From Klebsormidium nitens (lineage: Eukaryota; Streptophyta; Klebsormidiophyceae; Klebsormidiales; Klebsormidiaceae): a stretch of 64,000 bases of DNA. Position numbers and translations under genes: made by a program. Positions 58,123 to 64,000 of the stretch are shown one piece after another (the first letter of the stretch is position 1; each line of letters starts with the position of its first letter). The notes under the pieces were generated by a model. The model did not search any database and was not told the DNA's origin. It was given only the letters and a program-made list of their open reading frames with translations. The stretch covers positions 26,608 through 90,607 of the forward strand of contig DF237048.1 in the NCBI GenBank assembly GCA_000708835.1, given 5' to 3'.

Positions 58123-60312
58123 TCGTTTTAGAAGGTATTCTTTCTGAAAACGACTGAAAGATCGAGATGGAGCCTACAATATGGCTTGCCGAGAAAGAGA
58201 CTGTGCTTACTTTCCTCGTATGAATTTTTCTTGATCATGTCTAAGGAGTTGAAAGTGAGTGGCTCTGTCAGCGGGTCGATAGCAGTATGTACGAACATCC
58301 TCGCAATGCTGTATTGGTGCATGCGAATCAATAAAGCAGTTCCATCTCTGGACACATATCGAGGGAACAATCCTGTCATCAGCTGGCATTATTTTGCTCA
58401 ACTTTGAAATGTAGTATTTTGATGCATTGCAGGGGGCTTGAGGATTCGGAGCGATCGCTAAACAGGTGTCGCCTGGTCGTGCGACTGCTTGCATGCTCCA
58501 ATAAGTAAGCTCTTCCAAGGACTGGTTCGTACATTCATAGCATTTGTTCTCATAGAACAGTATCACTCTGGGATTGTGGGTGCCAGGGTAGTCCTGATGT
58601 GGTTGTGGATTCCTCAAAATGTAAGAAAGGTGAGACTTTATAAGAAGGCACTTGCCTCTTTGCCATCCCACCGTATGGTAGGCTGTGTATAGTACATGGA
58701 TTCTTGTGAATTGGATCGTTGAGAGCTGATCTGATCTGTAGCCTTCAACTGAACCTTTACCCAATTTCCGAGACTGCTCAAGACTAGTTCTCAAATGAGA
58801 TGTTCTATGTACGAAGAGGAAAGTGCATATTTGATGAAACGGCCATGAGCCCCGATTGCCAAACAAATTCTGCTGGTTGGGAAAAGGCGACGCTCACTGA
58901 TATTACCATGAAGAAAACAAGAAGTTACTGACCTTTTGTCAACTCTTTATCATTCGATGGCCTAAGTAAAAGATTTCACGTACGTTCCCTCGGTTCTGCA
59001 GATCCGTCTCAAGCCTCAAGAATTTGTTCGGAGGACAGAGTATGAGCTCCCTCCCTCCCTCCAGGCCCTTTCATACATATATACTGACACCACAGTTCTA
59101 TTGTACATGCAAAGTGTTGCATGATCAGACCACTACGATGTCAAAGATCTGTCGATGCCACATGTGATAAAGACCGTCTTGTTCTGACAGATTCTTGTAC
59201 TTCAACCTTCGACAGCGGTGAACGTACTAGAAAGTCGAGTGTACGTATTGAATATGAACGTTTGTTGCCGGAATCAATGTGGCAATGACTTTGTGGTACT
59301 CATACCTTAAAAATACTGGTCATGGAAGCCGAGCAGGAAGCTTGTTTCCATATACTGTTTCCATACACGGATACCGGATCAGGAATGGGTGCACGCACTC
59401 TTCTGAGCGTTGCCACCACCGTCAATATCTATAGGTTACAAAACAAAACCATCGAATGCAATGGCCGAATTACGGATTGCTTTCGATTTCGGGTTATCGC
59501 GGTGTAGCACTATAGATGGTTTCTTTCGGTATAGCCCAGAGGGCAAAGAAAAAGTGTACATGTGATTGGACACGGCTCGATCATTGACTTTTTCGAGGTG
59601 AATGCAGTGCAAGTAACGCTATTGCACTTCGCTCATGATGTACCACTGCCCCTGGGCCTGTGTAACCAAGCTCGAGTCCCTCGCAAGGACGAAACCGGCC
59701 CTTTCTGTTCGTTTGCAATGATGCATGGTTGTACGCCGTGTGGAGGACTAGCGGAACTAACCCGATGGCATAGCCCGGATTCCGGAACCGGAACTGAGCC
59801 TCGGAGCTAAGTACGTGCTGTACGGACTGCAGGGCATCCAATGATTGGAATGGAATCTTGGACGAACCGGCTTCATCCTCAAGCCGCTCCTGCGTACAGT
59901 GCTTTTGTAATCTGTTGGGGTAGGTACTGGGCAGGTATCGGATACCGGTGCATGTGCGGCGAACTCAGACTGCAAACCTGGATTTTTAGCTGCCAGCTAG
60001 GGGGGCGCCCGGCCCTCGTCCCCCGGGGCCCGGCCAGATCTAGATTCCCAGAGTTCCCTGACGTTCGACACAAATGCACTGTATGCCGTTGCCAAAGACT
60101 CCAAAGATGTCCTGCTCTTTCGTCATCATGGAATCATTTTTTCAGAGGAGCACGCCAGCTGGTCGTCACTGGTCAGCCCTCCATGCACAGTTTGTGAAAT
60201 ACAAGTGGCTGGTGAAGGAGAAGTGAAGTGCAGTCGGAGTGGCTGGTTGCTCGGGTCACAATCCCGGCTTTGTTTCGGCCCCGCAGATTGCCGCCGGCGA
60301 GGGTCGCCATAA

Positions 60313-60546
60313 GCCGACTCCGGGACATATAAGCTTTTGAAAAGCCGACACGAATCGGAAAAGCTGATTTTTCCTCGGAGCAGAAGCCGACATCTGCTGT
60401 GAGTCGTCGGCTCCGCCCTCGACACTGGGTCAACACAGTCGGCTTGCCCCTATACAGAAAGTTTAAAATAGTGTAGGTTTTTTGGGCGTCATGTAGCCAG
60501 CAGAGTATCAATTATGAGAAAGTACGGTAGTCGGCTTCGAGCCGAC
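60313..60546. promoter_or_regulatory. cluster of seven GCCGAC (DRE/CRT-like) hexamers
   Basis: GCCGAC or its complement occurs at 60313, 60344, 60386, 60406, 60438, 60530 and 60541. The last two form a palindrome GTCGGCTtcgAGCCGAC-like hairpin. GCCGAC is the core of the plant dehydration/cold-responsive element bound by DREB/CBF AP2 proteins. The cluster lies 420-660 bp upstream of the secreted protein's ATG. Confidence 0.4.
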
Positions 60547-60750
60547 ATTTCCAAAAGCCTGTGGCTGACCCCTGGGCGGGCGCTGGGCTGGCGGCCGGGC
60601 CCGCCAAAGATTGTGTCAGATCCTCTGAGCATCAGAATTTTGGAACGAGACTCGAGAGTGACCACTAGGTAATAGCCTTAGGTACGAGTCTCTCGTGTGC
60701 TCTGCTGGAGGAAGCTGCTACCTACCTATTGCCTCGTCATCCCTTCTTGT

Positions 60751-60757
60751 TATATAT
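60751..60757 (+). promoter_or_regulatory. candidate TATA box
   Basis: TATATAT about 212 bp before ATG 60969, downstream of the GCCGAC cluster. This is a motif match only. Confidence 0.3.
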
Positions 60758-60968
60758 TTCTTCTGCTTGATCCAAGCAGATTCCCTGAATTGTATTAAGA
60801 TATTGGCGCCATTAATTACCTTCCTAAGTTGTCCTCACCGCAAGACGGCAGTTCCGTGGCCAATTTCCTGCAATTTGCAGCAAGACTTTTTAAGGCAGCT
60901 GAAAGTGTATTGGTCGTTTTATCAGCAGCATTCATTCCCATCGAGACAGTCTGCTAGCGATTGCTGAA

Positions 60969-63706
60969 ATGGCGCGTCTGGAAAAGACAATCGTGCTGGC
61001 TCTGCTGTCAGCGGCTGCGCTTGTCGGTCTTGTGTCAGCTCAAAGTTGTGCGACTGCAGGTTTTTGCAGCGGGAGCTGCGCTGCAGGTTTCAACCCTTGC
61101 TACAATGTAGATGGGTCGCAGCTGACTTGCTGCACCTCGACGTGAGTTATCCTGCTATTACCTACTTGTAGTGGAAGCAGTAACAAGCAGCCTACTTAGC
61201 AGCTTGCAGTCACTGCTCCTGAAATCTTGTGTGTCGATCTGGATCATAAGTTCTTCAACCTGCTACAGAGTGTCTTACCAACCAAAACAAGAGGTTTTTT
61301 GGCGGAGATCAGAGTTGTTTAACATATGTTAAGAGTGAATACGCACATTGATGATGTTTTTCAGATGCGCAATAGTGATCGTTATTTAAAATATAAGGAT
61401 ACCCGTGAAAACCCTGTTCAGATGGACCTGTCCTATTTTCCTCAACCTTTTTGTTGCTGGAATAAAAAGTGCGACGCTAAGAAAAGAACAATGCTGCAAA
61501 GAGCATCTATGACATTACCTCTGGGGCTTTTGAGGCAGCTTAACATCTTAGAGAAGTCCTTGAGCAGCCACTGATCTTTTCCACAGATTGACAACCAGCA
61601 CCAAGCGCAACTAATATGCTATGGTTGGAATACTTCACACATTAAGAGATCTGGAAGAATTAGCAAGTCACATGTGTGGCTACTCTGCATTTTGTGTCCA
61701 GTTAGGGCTAATCATGGTCAGTTGTGACAAGAAAGGGAGCTCTGCTTTATGTCAGATTTCACCAAGGATACAAGGAGTCAAAAAGTGGCTACTAGATCTA
61801 GAACCCTGACTCCTTGACTGTTCTGCACATCCTCCCAACTTCTCAAAATGCTGGTCGCAAACATCCAAAAAAAATTCATTGAGCAACTAACTCCAGAGGC
61901 TCCTGTTATTTGCAGCTGCCTCAACTGCGATCTGTCCACTGGTAATCCTCCCGGCACGACCCCTGCTCCCACCACAACCCCGGCCTCAACGGTCGCCCCC
62001 ACTCCTGGCCCTACCACAACCCCAGCCCCAACTGCGAATGGCTGCCTGAGCGGCGGGCGGTGCACGGGCTCCTGTGCCACCGGTTTCAACCCTTGCTACA
62101 ATGCTGACGGCTCGCAGCTGACCTGCTGTACCTCTGCGTAAGTCTTCTCCTTGATCTACATATATCTGTCGTTTGGGTGTAATCTTGGTTCCTGAGACTG
62201 CAGGACTACTTGTTCCTGAGCGTTGGCTGGTGCCTAGTTGCTCCAGGCTGTACATAGGATACAAGGATCTCCCGAACTCTTTCACTGGGGAGAACCACCC
62301 TAATGGACCAGGGGGTGTGGCATCTCAGCGGACGAAGGCAGAGTGGATGCACTGGTCGGTTGACAGTCAATTATGTTTAGAATATACAACTCTATGTAGT
62401 CAATCAACTGGATTAACGAGTACTGAAACTGCCATCATCTTTTCTTGACCGCCCCTTCAACTCTCCTTTTTTCGGCCTTTGTCCTAGTAGTCCTGATTTT
62501 TCCCACAAGTAAGTGATAATAAAGGTGAGTGACATCAGCTTCCTCGTTAACAAGGTCACAAGCCCCTACAAGTCAGATAGGCGCCTGACTCATAGCATCG
62601 GTTACCAGTACAATATCAATGGAAGATCCCATCCTAGGACCAGCAACACTGTGGCCTTCTCCAGTTTCCCACCTCAGTCTCTACATTTCTCACCAGGGGT
62701 GGCAACCTGCAAGTCTCCAAGAGCTTAGACTAGTCTTGAGCCTTTCAAACTGAGCTCCTGTCTATTTCCATATGCAGCTGCGACATTTGCAACCTGGCCA
62801 CTGGCGACGCCCCTGGCGTCTCCCAATCCCCTACCGCAACCACCACTGCCTCTCCTACCCCTACCCCCACAGCAACTGCCTCTGCCACCCCTACTCCAAC
62901 CCCTACCCCCACTAAGGTCTCTGCCCCGGCCCCTGCCCCCGGAGCAGATGGTTGCGTCGTGGGGGGGGTGTGCAGCGGCACTTGCTCTGCGCCCCTGAAC
63001 CCTTGCTTCAACGCAGGTAAAGGTCACTCCCTTAGTGACGAGCTGCAGATCATGAGCTGCAATTGCCTTTGGCTTTGCCTCCTAATTGCTGCTTTCATCC
63101 CAAGTACTTGATCTTAAACGACAGTTCTGCTGTGGGGGAGCATGTAGCTTCTTGTGACCTGCCTTGGCCCCCTTACCCCTTGCTCTAATGAAGCCAAAAG
63201 TGCCCCATTTGGCAGCGATTGGGATCAGCATGTTTGAGAGAGCCTGAGGACGGTGTTGTTGTGAACTCTAGCTGGTTGAGGGGTGCCAAACATGCAACAG
63301 TGTTGAATCTCATCTTAGGGAGTTGCCATTTCGAGAAGAGATTGTTAGGGTGCACTTTCTCTTGCAGTTTGTATGTTTCGAAACAACGAGTCCTGACAGC
63401 ACTTGCAATGTCCACCTTTCCTTGAGGCCACCAAGATGCTTCCATGAGATGCTTGACGAAATCAAGCTTCAGTATCGTCACTTGTTTGTTACGAGGCATG
63501 GATTTCTCGAACTGTACAAGAGTCCCTGGAATAAAGTCGAACCGAGAGGGAGCGTCTCTGACAACTCCAGCTCGTCTGCAGCTGGGACCCAGCTGACTTG
63601 CTGTGTGAGCTCCTGCGACCAGTGCACTCTGGGGGCCGCTCCTGGAAACGACGTCACCTTCACGGTGCTTCACAACAATGATATCCATGGGCGTGTCCAG
63701 GCTTCG
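60969..63706 (+). CDS. secreted protein: three Cys-rich modules plus 5'-nucleotidase-type phosphoesterase (3' part outside window)
   Basis: Exons 60969-61141, 61916-62137, 62778-63016 and 63582-63706 join in phase, and the gene runs off the right edge (donor gtaagt at 63707). A clear signal peptide (MARLEKTIVLALLSAAALVG, cleavage near VSA-QS) is followed by three copies of a module with the pattern GxCxGxC...NPC-N-DGxQLTCC-S-C-xC. The linkers between modules are rich in Thr, Pro, Ala and Ser and probably O-glycosylated. Each module is split by an intron: within the CC-TSxC stretch for the first two, and just after NPCFNA in the third. The last visible exon enters VTFTVLHNNDIHGRV, the first metal-binding motif (NDxHGR) of the UshA/5'-nucleotidase metallophosphoesterase family. 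The expected role is extracellular or wall-associated nucleotide or phosphate-ester hydrolysis; the module may be a carbohydrate or wall binder (inference). Confidence 0.8.
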
Positions 63707-64000
63707 GTAAGTGCACAATTCTTGTAACGTTCGAAGCTTGTCGGTGTCTGTCCTGGCCAAATACAACCTTTTGGCTCCCTTGCAACACTGCTCTTTGCTT
63801 GGCGATTCTGTTGTATTCCACGTTGATCTAACAAAGCCAGTCAAGGAGACAGCAGCTGACAGCAGTCCATCATATTGGTTTGCATCAAGCGGGTGATCTG
63901 GTTTGGAAACATGCGTGCAACAAGGAGACAGCAACTATTCTTATTGAATTTGCGTTCCTGCATGCTCTTGTTGATGGCAGCTAATTTCTAACTTTGACAC
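63707..64000 (+). other. intron of the secreted phosphoesterase gene, cut by window edge
   Basis: It follows a gtaagt donor. No acceptor-exon continuation is seen before the end of the window. Confidence 0.5.

Larger units (their letters stand above)
57762..60968. other. intergenic, no gene recognised
   Basis: It holds the 3' UTR of PIG-C and the promoter of the secreted phosphoesterase gene. Short open frames (for example in 58207-58866 and 59841-60197) have no domain similarity. A tandem duplication lies at 58033 and a GCCGAC motif cluster at 60313-60546. Confidence 0.5.

Noticed and set aside
59640-59840. Looked for 5S rRNA in a stretch with cggaactaacccgatgg
   Set aside because: Internal control region and overall sequence do not match 5S rRNA.

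Overview
The window is nuclear DNA of a eukaryote, most likely a streptophyte green alga or early-diverging plant. The evidence is GT-AG introns in nearly every gene and proteins that match land-plant forms (plant-type DHHC acyltransferase, NOSIP/CSU1-type RING protein, TPT-family transporter). Exons are GC-rich and introns AT-richer. A Klebsormidium-like alga is my guess, not something the sequence proves. There is no operon, CRISPR array or bacterial replicon. I reconstructed gene models by hand from reading frame, splice sites and phase agreement.

Layout. 363-2884 (+): 3' end of a coiled-coil protein gene. 4439-5408 (-): variant RING-finger protein, frame broken at a 7-base homopolymer. 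10384-11472 (+): intronless sugar-phosphate/phosphate translocator homologue. 14072-18281 (-): five-exon PLP homeostasis protein (YggS/PLPBP). 18852-21777 (+): three-exon NOSIP/CSU1 E3 ligase homologue, head-to-head with PLPBP. 22722-23306: possible LTR with a tRNA-iMet-type primer-binding site. About 23670-36706 (+): large alpha-2-macroglobulin-family gene of bacterial type with thioester motif CFEQ, at least 15 exons, one apparent one-base deletion and one in-frame duplicated exon head. 40179-40789: assembly gap. 44492-50926 (+): eight-exon DHHC palmitoyltransferase gene that carries nine tandem copies of the head of its fifth exon. 52640-55922 (-): four-exon ISCA2-type Fe-S assembly protein. 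56778-57761 (+): intronless PIG-C. 60969 to beyond the right edge (+): secreted protein with three cysteine-rich modules and Thr/Pro linkers leading into a 5'-nucleotidase-type metallophosphoesterase domain.

The genes look like an ordinary eukaryotic neighbourhood, not a pathway. They cover PLP handling, ubiquitin signalling, S-acylation, mitochondrial Fe-S assembly, GPI-anchor synthesis, sugar-phosphate transport, a possible surface protease trap and an extracellular phosphoesterase.

The most unusual feature is structural. In three unrelated genes the same kind of segment (the 3' end of an intron plus the first part of the next exon, with a usable acceptor AG) is tandemly duplicated: twice at 1637/1738, twice and in frame at 35523/35694, and nine times at 47684-48919. 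In the nine-copy array the best-preserved copies differ almost only at synonymous codon positions. Many introns and intergenic stretches also carry short direct tandem duplications of about 28-112 bp.
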